A stretch of 64,000 nt of DNA from Orbilia blumenaviensis (Eukaryota; Ascomycota; Orbiliomycetes; Orbiliales; Orbiliaceae): NCBI GenBank assembly GCA_036872755.1, contig JAVHNS010000013.1, forward strand, positions 62,001-126,000, written 5' to 3'. Made by a program: the position numbers and the translations under genes. The notes beneath the pieces were generated by a model. The model made no database searches. It was not told the origin of the DNA and saw only the letters and a program-made list of their open reading frames with translations. The stretch's first letter is position 1, and every line of letters begins with the position of its first letter. Positions 11,300 through 23,244 of the stretch are shown here, in pieces.

Positions 11300-12081
11300 C
11301 TGTATGAGGGGATTCAAAAGGTATTTATAAGTCGTGGTAGGTCGTATGTATGGCGACCTGCCTTGAGTCGAGTTATGATAGTCTGAAAAGGCACAAAAAA
11401 AAAGGAAGACTGAGAGAAAGTTGGAACCGCGCTAAAAAAATGGTAATAACATACCCTAGTGCATGTATACGATCAACCAGGCCACGAACCGAGTTGCGAC
11501 ATATCCCCCGACGGATATGTCGAACCCTTAGCCGACGAAAAACCAAGTCATCTCGCGCAATAGATGAAGAGCGAGAGTAATTATCATGGCGAATCACATT
11601 CGTTGTCCAATTTCTTAGGTGTTTGTCACAGGCTTTGTTGCCTTTCCCGTAATCTTTTCTTCCCCTGCAAGCTGAACTGTCCTTGCATGCATATTGATAT
11701 CTTAAGTTGAAAACCATTGAGCCCTGTTGGGGCGGGGTAGTGTTATATCAAATCGTGAGGATCACCGAATTTCTTTTCTTGCTCCAGCACCAGGTCATGC
11801 ACCTGCGGTTTTTTTTTATTTTTATTTTTTTTTGTTTTTAAGGTGAATCGAATAGAAGCGATTAGTTACCAAAACATCTTGATAAAAGAGACTGAACTAT
11901 CGCTTGGGTATACACCCTAAGCGTAGAAGTCACAGAAATCACCTGGTATACAATACTTATATATTCCAATTTACCATTCTTACCAATATCCTTTCCTCTA
12001 CGATTACCCAAAAGTCAAATTCGGCCTGTGGAAATTTCTTTTCACGGAATTGCATGGCTAGTATGACCGCCATCCCTCAAC
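11300..12081. other. region between LTR remnant and NLR gene
   Basis: No gag or pol frame follows the primer-site sequence; opposite-strand frames at 11350-11717 look random. A T-rich tract lies at 11811-11840. The final 150 bases should contain the promoter and leader of the NLR gene. Confidence 0.45.
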
Positions 12082-15000
12082 ATGGCGACCAATAAAAACC
12101 GAGGCACCTACAGAGCACGCGGTATCAACATCAATACCGAAAAAGCCGAATTTACAGCAGCCCTGGAAAACGAACTCAAATACAACGAAAAGGGGAGATA
12201 TCTATTCGATGTGCGCCTAGCACCAGACTGTATCTATCCGAGGTACCAGATTGCAACTTTCAGAGTCATATCATCTGCATCTAAAGCCCCATTATTTTTG
12301 ACACAAGAAGACCCATCAATTGATCTTCACGGGGAGAAGGTGTGGATTGATGCGGAATTCTATGGCTTGACGCAGCTGTATCCGGTTCCTCCGGATAAAG
12401 TGAAACTTGAGTATGTGGCTATTTTGATCAAATCTTCAGTCAAAAATTGGTTTTTATCTTCAATGCGATCGATGGAACAAAAAAGTAACCAGCATCTATT
12501 CATAGCATCGTTGCTCTTTCGGGGCTCAACTCCCATGCTTACGGATCATGGATCCATCCGGAGAAAAGTGGTGGTGGTGCGGCACCAATGTGGCTTCAGG
12601 ATTTCCTGGGTCAAGATGATCAATTACAGTACTGCCGGACGATGGTCTTTGGCTATAATACCAAATATACGGCGAGAGCACAATACTGGATCGAAGATTA
12701 CATCCAACTATTTCTGACGGACTTGGACAAAGCTAGAAGTAGGGAAGAGGTATTATTCACCCCAAACGCTAGCATCTTAGGCCGTGTCAGTCGTTAAAAC
12801 TTAGAAATAATCATATTTTAATTGATTTGAATCATAGGAACAAAATCGGCCGCTCGTCCTCATAGGTCACAGCATCGGCGGCACCATTATCACACATGTA
12901 TGTATTCTCAAGGGTATTTTTTGTTTTACGACCGCTTTTTTTTAAATGCTTAGTCTAGTACTGATGGTCTGCAGGCGTATGTGAAGGCATTCAAAACAGA
13001 ACGATACAAAAACATCTACAACTCAATTACTAGGATATTCTTCTTTGGTGTTCCGTTCTCCGGTATTGATCTGGATGATGTTCGGTCAATGTTAGAAGAC
13101 AACGAAGAGTTCTCGAATCAGTGTGATGGGATTGCGAAACAGGGTCGCAAACTACTCGATTACATTGACTACGAGACACAAAAATTGACTGAGACCACTC
13201 GAACCTTCATAGAAAAGGTTATTGAGAATGAAATCTATATTTACTCATTCTATGAGACGCACATGACCCAAAAAGTCATTAAGGTAATTAAGGCACTTGA
13301 GAAACCATTTGCGTTATTTAGTAGTGACAGGACTAATTCGAAACTGTAGCTTGAAGGCGGGGGTTATGCGCGACGTGGGGAAGATATATTGGTAGTCAGG
13401 CAGAGTTCTGCGGAGCTAAGAATTAGATTTTTTGAAGAAACCATACCAGCAGAAGCAAACCATTCGACAATCGTCAAATTCAAAGACCCGCATAATGGAA
13501 CATACACGACTATTTGCCACCGCCTTAGGGAAGTCATCCAAAAACCAAAAAGTAGAGGTATGCATCTTCACGCTAGAGACCCCGAGAGGTGTGAAAACAT
13601 GCACCCTTGAGTAGTTTCTCCAGTTGTGGTACCTTGGCTAATAGCGGTGCGTGGATGTTTGTACAAGGCGGGGGTAGAAGAAAACATGTAATAAACCTAC
13701 CTATCGCCGACGGAGCGGAATTCGGCAGTGCGCAGGATCAGTATGAACCCGAGTGCCTAGAGGGAACCAGGGTTGACCTACTCAATCATGTCAATCAATG
13801 GGTAGACGACCCCAACGGCAAATGCATATTCTGGATGTATGGAATGGCCGGCACCGGAAAGTCCACAATCTCTCGAACGGTAGCAAGATCACTGCAAATC
13901 AACCGTAAGCTAGGAGCTAGCTTTTTCTTCAAAAGAGGTGAAGCCGACCGAAGCAGCGGCACCCGATTCTTTACCACTCTCGCATTTCAGTTAGCACATT
14001 ACTCCGACGGTCTAGGGTCGTTAATTGCAAAAGCGATCGACGCTGATCCTAGGATCTCGACCAAGAACTTCGCAGAACAATTTGAAAAACTTATCGCTGA
14101 ACCTCTCTCCGGGTACGGGTCGGAGTGCATGTCCAGTGCACCAGAGGTGGTGGTTCTGCTGATAGATGCGTTGGATGAGTGTGAGAGCAAGAACGACATT
14201 GAGAGGATTGTTAATCTGCTAGCTCATTTGGCAGATATAAAGAGTGTTAAAGCAAGAGTCTTTTTCACGAGCAGACCAGAGTTAACTATCCGTCCCTTGT
14301 TTGGCGCGTTGCCTAGCGAAAAACACGACGACTTGATTTTACATGAGGTTCCTAAGATCGAACAGGATATCTCTACCTTTTTGAGTCATGAACTCAAGAA
14401 GATAGCAGGGAATAAAGAATACTCTTTACATCAAGACTGGCCAGGAGCGGAAAGGATTCAAATTCTCGTTGACATGGCCACCCCGTTGTTTATCTATGCC
14501 GCAACCTTATGCCGTTTCATTACCAGTAACAGTAAACACCCTGAACAGCAAATTCAAGCGCTAGTCGATGGCTCATTGAAAGATGGACCAGAAGGCTATG
14601 TTAGCTCTGAATCCGAGGATCAAATCAGCCCGTCAGAGCAGCAAGCATGGAAACTTCAAAAAACCTATTTACCAATCCTAGAACGGTTAATTGATGCGGA
14701 TGCGACTGGATACGAGATCGAGACAACCACGAAAGATTTCAAAGAGATTGTCGGCACAATCATCAATCTGGCAAGTCCGCTTTCAGTTCCGAATTTGGGA
14801 CGGCTTCTATTGACCGAGGAGCGCGACATCGGTTTCATGTTACGAAAGTTACACTCTGTTCTTGACGTGCCCAAAGATCGACATACACCAGTGAGAACTT
14901 TTCATCTTTCATTCCACGACTTCCTTTCAAATCCTCAACTGAAAGGGAAGAACAAGTTTTGGGTAGATAAAAAAGAGGCTCACGAAAGGATCACTAGTAG

Positions 15001-17511
15001 GTGTATAGAGATAATGAACGAAGGCCTCAAGGAAGATATTTGCAATTTAAAATCCCCTGGCACGCTTCAATCAGATGTACCCAAACACATCATCGATCAA
15101 AAGCTATCGCCAGAACTACAATATGCCTGCCGTTATTGGATATATCATCTGGAACGAAGCGGGGTAGATTCTAACTACCAGGACAAAATATATGGTTTTC
15201 TGAAGCAGCATCTCCTCCATTGGCTTGAAGCAGCCAGCCTCTTAGGGGATATGGTGACGATGATAGACAGAATTAATATTCTTATGGGGATGCATATAGT
15301 AGATGTAAGTTGGGTACACCCCCGTCATTCTGGTTGGGCGTCTAACGGTAGTTAATTTAGGAGAGGACTCTTTCCGATTTTCTTTATGACGCAAAGCGGT
15401 TTATACTTCAAAGTTTCTACATAATCGAAAAAGCGCCCTTACAGTTATATTATGCAGCGGTTACATTCGCCCCGCGGAATAGCCTTGTGCGAAATACTTT
15501 TGGATTTAAAAAAACAGCTCAGGGCTTATGGCAATTGGAACATGACGACAATGTATGGGGAGCTCTGCTTCTAACAATGGGGGAACACGAACACAAGCCC
15601 ACTAGCGTATTGTTTTTACCAAATGGCAACACCGTGGTCTCAGCGGGTTTGGATGGCAAAATAAAATTCTGGGATTCGGGCACGGGTAAGCTACTGCAAA
15701 CGATTAGCTGCGGCTTGGGGATAACTAGGGAGGGCTCGCGGACGACTGTGGAGGGGATCTCTTCCATTGCGGTTTCGCCTGATGGCGCAATACTGGCGTC
15801 GGGATTGTGGGGCAATATCGAGCTGTGGAGTATAGAGACGGGTAGGCGAGTGTGGAAGCTGAAGGCAAACTCGGAAGATGTTCTGAAGGCGGAGTCGGGC
15901 GATGTTCTGGCTCTAGCTTTTTCAGCATGTAGTGCGCTGCTAGCTTCAGTAGGTACGAATGGTATCAAATTGTGGGATATCAACGCAGGAAAGCTATGGT
16001 GGGAGTTCATGGACTGGAGTAGAGATTTGGAGGACGCGGTGTTCTCGCCGGCTGATGACAAGGCATTGGCGTTGGTGCACAGTGGGGGGTCTATTGACTT
16101 GCATGACGTTGGTACAGGCGCGTTACTGCGGATGTTTCGACATGCCGGCGAGGTAGCCGCGGTAGCATTTTCACCGGACGGGAGGCTTCTGGCATCGGCT
16201 GGTTATGGTAGAGTTCTGTTACGCGGGATGGATACGGTGAAAGTGGAACTGGAGCCGGGTGTGGATACGAAAGATATAACCGCACTGGCGTTTTCACCTA
16301 ATGGTAGAACCCTAGCATCAGCATACAGGGAAGGGGGTATTATCTTATGGGGAATAGATACGGGGGAAGTATTGCAAAGACTGAGGAGTCATTCGGGTTC
16401 TGTTGGAGCTGTAGTGTTCTCCCCGGATGGCAAAATTCTAGCGTCAGCATCAGATGATAGGACTGTCAAACTGTGGGACGTGGGCGTTAGTTTGCAGGGG
16501 CCGCGGCAGGACCTGAGTAAGAACAAAGGTTGTGTTGGTAAGATGGCAATATCGGGCGCAACACTGGCTCTGTTTGTGAGGGAGAGTCCCAAAATATGGA
16601 CGGTGAGATTGTGGGACCCGTACAAGATGGCTCTCGTTAGAGAGCTTAGAGTGCAGTATGACGTATTGAGAGAGCTGGAGTTTTCACCTGGTGGAGGGAC
16701 CCTGGCCGCATTACTTGGTCTTGATAAGATTGTTCTATGGGATTTGAGAACAGGACAGGCGGAGCCAAGCTTGCAACTGCGGGGAAGTGGTAATGTCATC
16801 AATTCTATAAAGTTTTCCCCGGATGGCAGGTTTCTGGCGTCGGTGTTTAGTGACAAGACCATTAGGCTTTGGGATGTAGGCAGCGAACCCGCCTGTGAAT
16901 CGGAAACAAAGGGTAGAGAACCGCTGTGGGTGCTGAGGGCACACACTAGTTGGGTCACATGCCTTGCTTTCTCGCCCGATGGGAAGACTCTGGCCTCGGG
17001 TGCCAACGACGGCACCGTCAGACTGTGGGATTTGCAGCAGCAGCAGCAGCAGAGCGGGAGGCCGCCGCAAGTTTTGAAGGGACATGACATTGACGTCAGT
17101 GCCGTGGAATTCTCGCTAGACGGCAAGATTCTGGCGTCGGTTGATAAAAACAAGGTCATCATGCTATGTGACATGGATACCGGTACGCTGTTGCTGACCC
17201 CCAGAAAACAAGACATGAACATACACATGTCACTTCTGCGCGACCGTGTCTATATCAACATCGGTGGCTACTCTTTTACCTTGAACAGGGGTGCTCGTAT
17301 TCTCGAGCAGCTACGCCAGTACTCGACTACACCTTTCTTCGATGGAGAATGGCTGACTGGCACTAGAGGCACCAAAAGACTCATTTGGCTTCCTTCCCAG
17401 GTTCGGCCCTCTTCTTATGCTGTCAGCGACGATCTGATTTGTTTCGGTTCAGATTCTGGGAATATATTGTGCATTCGGCCTCAATTTTTGTATGAATTGT
17501 CTGCTTTATGA
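12082..17511 (+). CDS. NLR: serine hydrolase-NACHT-WD40 protein
   Basis: Seven exons: 12082-12410, 12506-12749, 12838-12897, 12975-13283, 13350-13557, 13668-15304 and 15361-17511, joined in phase to about 1645 residues. Residues 1-380 form an alpha/beta-hydrolase-like (SesB-type) domain with nucleophile elbow LIGHSIGG near residue 200 and a C-terminal histidine in ANHSTIVKF. The NACHT NTPase follows, with Walker A YGMAGTGKST (about 441) and Walker B VVLLIDALDE (about 547). The last 640 residues carry about 12 WD40 repeats (FSPDG...LAS...RLWD), with a run of six Gln near 17034-17051. In fungi this architecture belongs to NLR-like proteins linked to non-self recognition and cell death. The repeats are diverged rather than near-identical. 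The usual HGLNSHAYGSW motif reads SGLNSHAYGSW. The intron at 13558-13667 is the least certain junction. Confidence 0.85.
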
Positions 17512-18798
17512 AATCGACCCATGTTCTTGTTTCCAAAGGCCTTCGGGGTCTAGCAAGACTTCCAAACCAATATATATATATATATCTTGACAAGTGCACT
17601 TCTGGTCACTGAGTCTAGATTGATCGCTGTATATATGTGTACAAATATAGATAGCGAACTTCAAAACGACTAGCCCGGGGCTACCGTGCACGCGTGTTTT
17701 AATAGCGTATTGTGAAATAGCGGCATGCATGGTAAATTGAGCACAGATAACAGTAGAGTTTTAAAGTTTTTTCGCCTCCTCTCTGTGAGTTATCTTGTGC
17801 ACTATCGACCACTGTATTCGCCAGGCAACTTCACGAAGTTGAATTTATATTTTAAAGCTGTATTCCAGACATCCTAAAAGTATAGAATAGCTAGATCTTC
17901 ACTTGGTCGTATGCTACTTTCATAGAATGCCATCATATACACCGCTAGTTTATAGACTAATCTTCGAAGGACTCAACTAGCTCTATGACAGTGTTGCTGA
18001 ATAGGTCTTGAGGCTTCAAATTGGCAACATCATTTTATATTTCAGTCTTTTGATCCAACTTGCGAGTTAGAAGCAACATGTTCGTTCCGAGCATCCTTCG
18101 TATGTCAATCGCAACATACTACTCTAGGGATTCGGAGGCTTTATCATGATGTATGCTGAATAGTTCTATATCAGTCCTACAGGGTGGGCAAATCCAGATA
18201 TTTTATATGTGGCTCTAGATATATATTCAAGACAGAGAGTATTTCCGGACTCCAAAAATGCAACGCCGTCCAACGTGAAACCAACACCATCACGCGAACG
18301 GTTCACGGTTCCGCCAACCTATTTGCTAAATAGGAATTGTGAAAGTATCACACAAATAACTCGGAAGCAAGGATGAAAACGGGCTAGAAAGAGATGTTCT
18401 GTAAGTCAAGATTTCCACCTGTCAGTTGGGAAAGGTAGAAAGTTCGAAGACTGAACGGTTAAAGCAACAAAACCAAAAAAAAAAAAAAAACAACGTGCGG
18501 ACGACTGGGGTTCCCCATTCCTCCTCTGAGAGTTCGTTTTTGCGCCTTTTGATATCTTTGTGATTCGAGGATAGTTAACCTTTTTGTACGCCTTAACTAC
18601 TATTTTCGTCTTCTTTGCATAGTTGTATCAAAGATATGTGTTCTAGTCAACCCCCACTGCTTAACGCAAAACTAGATAGGGTGTCTCTTGCGCCACACAT
18701 TAACCCTCCTCTTGCTTGTGCCCCTGCAGTACAAAAGCAGACCACCCAAGCATCCACACCGCTCATAAACTGCTTTAACAAAGAATAGACGCTCATAA

Positions 18799-18968
18799 CC
18801 AGTCCCATAGTTACTCCTATAGCCAATCCTGTGGTTAGTTTTATAGCCGGTTCAGTAGCCAGTTCTGTAGGTACTTCCATAGCCAGTTTTATAACCAGGC
18901 GGTTGCATAACCATTTCTATAATTATAACCAGCCCCATAGCTAGTTCTGTAGGCGGTTTCGTAGCCTG
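18799..18968. repeat. degenerate 12-bp minisatellite
   Basis: A tandem array of a 12-base unit of the form AGTCCCATAGCC (variants AGTTCTGTAGGT, AGTTTTATAGCC, ACTTCCATAGCC), about 13-14 copies with substitutions and a disruption near 18898-18920. Because the unit length is a multiple of three, one minus-strand frame reads as tetrapeptide-like repeats (TELA, TEPA, TGLA), but there is no gene context, so I treat it as non-coding. Confidence 0.7.
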
Positions 18969-20235
18969 CCCGTAGATATACACGGCGCAAAAGTCAGCCC
19001 TCTAAAGGGATATAAACACCACTATCCTAAGATCGAGAAGCTTAAGAGCAGACCTTTCTACGCCGCAAAAAGAAAGGGAACAGCTCCTATTACGAAATCG
19101 ACCTGAGCGGAGATCGAATACCGTATCCAGATAGCGAGGCTTCCGATGTTAGACGATTCAGTGAGCATGGAACTAAATGATCTGATGTTTAACAAATCGT
19201 ATGGCCGAATAAATAGTTGTCATTTTGTGTATATACTGAGAAACAATATCAACTTCGGCCGTCGGCTGAATGGTTTTGCCATGCTAGAGTAAAGTACAGC
19301 GTAATAGGGCGGAATAGAAGGTTAATACACCAAACTTTGAACATATGTCGGACACACAGCAAGTTGGCGGCCACAAAGCCCTGTCTCTGAGACCCGAGAG
19401 CCCCACGTGCGTCTATTCAGAGCAATTGGGCTTCAACAGAACTAACACCTTCCAATCTTGGGGTCAAATACCTGACCATGAACCAGAAAGTAGCTATGTA
19501 TATCTACCGGAATATCAATATGCCCGACAGAGCAGTTAAGCATTTCTCACAGGAATCCCCGGGCCGCACTAAATATGTCTCAATGTTTTCCGGTGCAGCC
19601 ATTTTGAAACAAACAGCAATATTTGGCCCCTTCCCGTGAGAGTCATAATAAAGCTAATGAGACTATAGAAGCTTTTGGGGTGCTTCTTTGATGATTGACT
19701 TCTTTATTTGAGTACTTGGTGTGTCCTACAGACCGGGGGTAGGTGCCTGTAACATCGACAACACAAAATCCATGTCTTTTGTTCGTTCAATTCAGACAGA
19801 GCGGTCTCATTCAACGAGACCAGCCTCATTACCAGTCTCGTTAGAACCAGACAACACAAAATCGAAAGACAGGAGCAGTCGACTCCTGGCCTGGCTGGGC
19901 GCAACACGGCTTGCGTTGTCGGCGGGAATCGACTGCCAAAGCTCTGGCTATTTCGATGGTCTCATTGGACCGCTATTGAGCTCGCAGTCGGGTGAATCTG
20001 TGGCGGTAGACGCCATCTCCAGTTCAGATTACATCTTTCCCTCTCCCGCAAAATCATCGCCACGGTCAGGAGTTTCCAAATAAGGAGCGGAAAGCGCGAG
20101 TTGGTAAAAAAACCCAGCAGAAAAAAATCGACCTCCGGTCACAGGTTATGACAACGCAGAATCATGCATGAACCGGGCTCGACTCCTTTCAAACGACAAT
20201 CTAAAGATGACGTAATCGGGCACAGCTTGAGATTC

Positions 20236-20251
20236 CCGGTCACGTGACCGG
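20236..20251. promoter_or_regulatory. 16-bp palindrome with CACGTG core
   Basis: The perfect palindrome CCGGTCACGTGACCGG lies 432 bases before the transcription-factor ATG. GTCACGTGAC is a classic bHLH/E-box binding sequence, so a dimeric regulator site is likely. An identical copy lies downstream of the same gene, and a half-site CCGGTCAC lies at 20135-20142. Role is inferred, not shown. Confidence 0.55.
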
Positions 20252-20682
20252 AAATACTTCGATTGCCAGGATCCTGCTTGGCATGCATCTGTGCCCCTGA
20301 ACATCGGCGGACTGGAATATGAAGCCTGAAGCTTGCGCTAGCATGAAGGATGTTCTGAGGAGGCTGCCATTAATTATACCTAATTAGTGTGATATATTTC
20401 CCGGTTCTGTATAGATAATGGTCAATTCGATACTGGTCGGAAAGCACTGAGTCTGACCCGAATCGCATTCGAGAGAAAGTTCGAAGGGTGCGAACGGCAA
20501 ATATATCTATATAGGTATATACTGACCCTAGGCATGCATTAACCGTACGAGGCAGATAGATTTCTCTACATACTTACTACCTATATCTACATAATTTACT
20601 TTTCGTCGCTCGGCTTTGGCTAGGCTTACTCACGGCGTGCTTCTTCTCGAGGAATTCGGACAACACAATTGTCCACGATTCA

Positions 20683-23244
20683 ATGGCAGCCCCCATAAGT
20701 TCTATAGAGCCAACTGCGGATGATCTCATCTTGCTACAATCCGTCGCTACCAGCCTTGGTATCCCAATATCGCGGCTTTTGGAGAAATTTCTCGGACCTC
20801 AGATCATAGATGATCCACCGCCTGCATACCCTCAGACCGAATATACCAAGGAACAATTCAGTATTTTTTTGAAAGCGGCAGCTACGTTAAAGGTTCCGAT
20901 ATGGCAGTTTTTAGGAGTAGTATCAATATTCACTAGTACAGATGGTAGTACAGCTACAAGCTCCGTCACTTTAGGTTCATCGTCACCTGAAACGGCACAA
21001 TTTGATACGGATGCCAACTCTGAAAGCCTAGAGAGGCCCGGCGAGCCTCTTGTACAGCTCTCAGATCTTCAAAATGATGCTATTGTTCATCCCGCTTCGG
21101 CTTCTAGCATTGAACCGCTAGCCGGAACGCATGGCAACTCGGATGGACAGGGCAATGTAGACCAGGCTCTAGGCATCAGCCACAATTCTGAGGACTTCCA
21201 GCCGGATTTTAACGAATTTACTCAGTTCCACGACTTATTTTCTCACGTAGAATCGGATCTAGATCCAGCCGATATTGGAAGGGGGAGTAGGAATAATCAA
21301 ACGCAGTGGAGGGAAACCTCGAATATCAATACAAGCTTCGGCAATGGGGATTCAATCGACGAGTTCGGCGACGGGGCCGGGAGTGGGGATGGGGATACTC
21401 TCGCACCAGAGGCCATGGATCTACCCCTTTCGAGCTCTCATATTGCTATCGAAGTCGAAAATGCAGCCAACATGCCATTAGACATGTTCATGGTGGATAC
21501 GTTCGCCGAATCTGGCAGATTTGCCCTTGGAAGTTCACCACAGGTAGGAGGCTACAATGACGGAGCCGTCTCACCGTTCGTCAATGATCTTATTGATTGG
21601 GAAATGTTACTTCCATCTTGTATCACCGACAACATTTTCTCACCAGCGATCATCACCCAATCTCAGCTACTACCTAGTACAAACGATTTCCTAGCGAACC
21701 CAATCCCAGAAGCTGGACTGTCTATTCTTACAGAAGCCGTCAATAAGGCAAAGTCCGGTCAGCGTAAAGTTAAAAGTTCCAAGGCCGCTGCCATAGCAGG
21801 CCCAAAAACTCAGCGGATCAACAAAGCCAAAGCGCTTTCAAATGACAAGGCCCATCATCCAAAGCAGGCGACACGCACTAAGGTTTCTTGCATGAGATGC
21901 AGATTCAATAAAAAACAGGTACTTGCTTTCTCGGATGTGATATTATTATAGAGTAGTTACGTGAAAACTAACACATGCATCTTTAGTGCATACGAAACCC
22001 ATACGATCCAAGCCGACCTTGTCTAGACTGTGAAGGTGCAAGCTACCGTATGACGAACCTTCCATGTACCTATCACGTTATAACGGACTGCATTTTATTC
22101 CGGACTACAAAACTAGAACCACGGCACCAATTTTGGCTTAGTCTCACGAAACAGCCTCGTAAAAGCGACACTTCGGATGACTGGGTTAGGTTTGACTTTG
22201 CAGATCTCAACAGCTATCCCCCCCTCGATCTTGTTCGATCTTGGCGTCCTGCTGCCCTCAAAACCATCGAGATTTCTCAGGGATATGGGAAGCCGTTGGC
22301 CCTAAAAGTCTGTAAATATGAACCTTTAGAGCCTCATGACACTAATAATATCGCAATTCCCCATCCATATTGTGTAGAAGATCTAGCAGAGACGGAGAAG
22401 GCTATTTCAAGCTTTGCAGCCGAAACATTTCAACACTACTACGAAGCGAAGGTCAATCAAACCGACTCTATTTCTTTATACGTTTTTAAATTAGCATATC
22501 GTATGCAAGCTGCTGTAAGTCTACCACGGGCCCAAGGGGAAGAATGGGAGGGGACCTAGGCGATGCACTATGGAGGAAACTTACCATTTTTATAGTCTCG
22601 GCTGCTCCGCAACTGCCTTAAAATGTGGACCTATTCTCGGTATATGGAAGGCGGCTGGACCCTATCGGGATCAGACTTGCTAGGGTTGGCGAGCAACAGT
22701 AACGGCAAAGCAAGGCTCAGCGATGCCTTCATTATCGATTTTCAAATCGACGAAATGTTCGTACGACAGCTGCTGCAGCCATCGACAAAGGCCCTTTTAG
22801 AAGAGTTACAAAAGAAGATGCCGGGAAGAGAGCCAAAGTCGTGGCTCGTCGTCTTCCTTGCCTGCTTCATTATCCTAAGCAGCATTGAGTTGTTGATTAA
22901 GCATCAGCAGAGAACTGTGTATAGGCGTAATCCCAATGTTAGGTTTTCCTATCCCTCAGCGGCTTTTCATGGTTCAGTTTAAGTCCTACTTATTAACTCC
23001 TCATTTGGCCAAGCAGCGAAACTACCTTGCCACCAGTCTCGTGCGCGATCTTTTCAATAGTTCCAAAATCATCCTATCGTATTTCCATTACCGGAAACCC
23101 AGTGACAATCCCTTTATGCATGATTGGCATTCCGGCAAATTCGCGGAGAAATTTCGAAACTCCGTAGATCTAGACGATGAACAGTTTCTGGTTATTAGAT
23201 ATATTGTTACTGAGGCAAGGAAGAGGCGTAAGTTGGACACTTGA
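20683..23244 (+). CDS. zinc-cluster transcription factor
   Basis: Four exons: 20683-21918, 21987-22514, 22596-22937 and 22978-23244, about 790 residues. The DNA-binding cluster is unusually far inside the protein (near residue 403): CMRCRFNKKQ ends exon 1 and CIRNPYDPSRPCLDC begins exon 2, with a sixth Cys in NLPCTY. The spacing (C-x2-C-x6-C-x9-C-x2-C, then a final Cys about 12 residues on) resembles a Zn2Cys6 cluster with a lengthened last loop. A basic stretch rich in Lys precedes it. The first 400 residues are acidic and rich in Ser, Asp and Gly, typical of an activation region. The C-terminal part matches the uncharacterised regulator type that contains LIKHQQRTVYRRNPN. The last intron is only 40 bases with a weak GTTAGG donor, so a frameshift there is possible. 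No enzyme cluster is adjacent to name a target. Confidence 0.75.

Larger units (their letters stand above)
17512..20682. other. 3.2-kb intergenic stretch
   Basis: Holds a short TA repeat (about 17570-17585), an A run (18475-18490), the minisatellite described separately, a CCGGTCAC half-site (20135-20142) and a palindrome upstream of the transcription factor. Frames at 19345-19539 and 19721-20083 are not supported: the second starts at a non-ATG codon and neither shows a domain. GACAACACAAAATC-like strings recur near 19757 and 19848. Confidence 0.5.

Noticed and set aside
11242..11315. Complete minus-strand tRNA-Gly gene
   Set aside because: The 3' half is excellent, but no D arm or 5' acceptor strand complementary to GGACGCA lies upstream, and the anticodon stem does not pair fully.
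13607..15355. Separate NACHT protein starting at 13607
   Set aside because: The start codon is not supported, and an intron at 13558-13667 joins the hydrolase exons to the NACHT exon in phase; the end at 15355 lies inside a GTAAGT...TTTAG intron.
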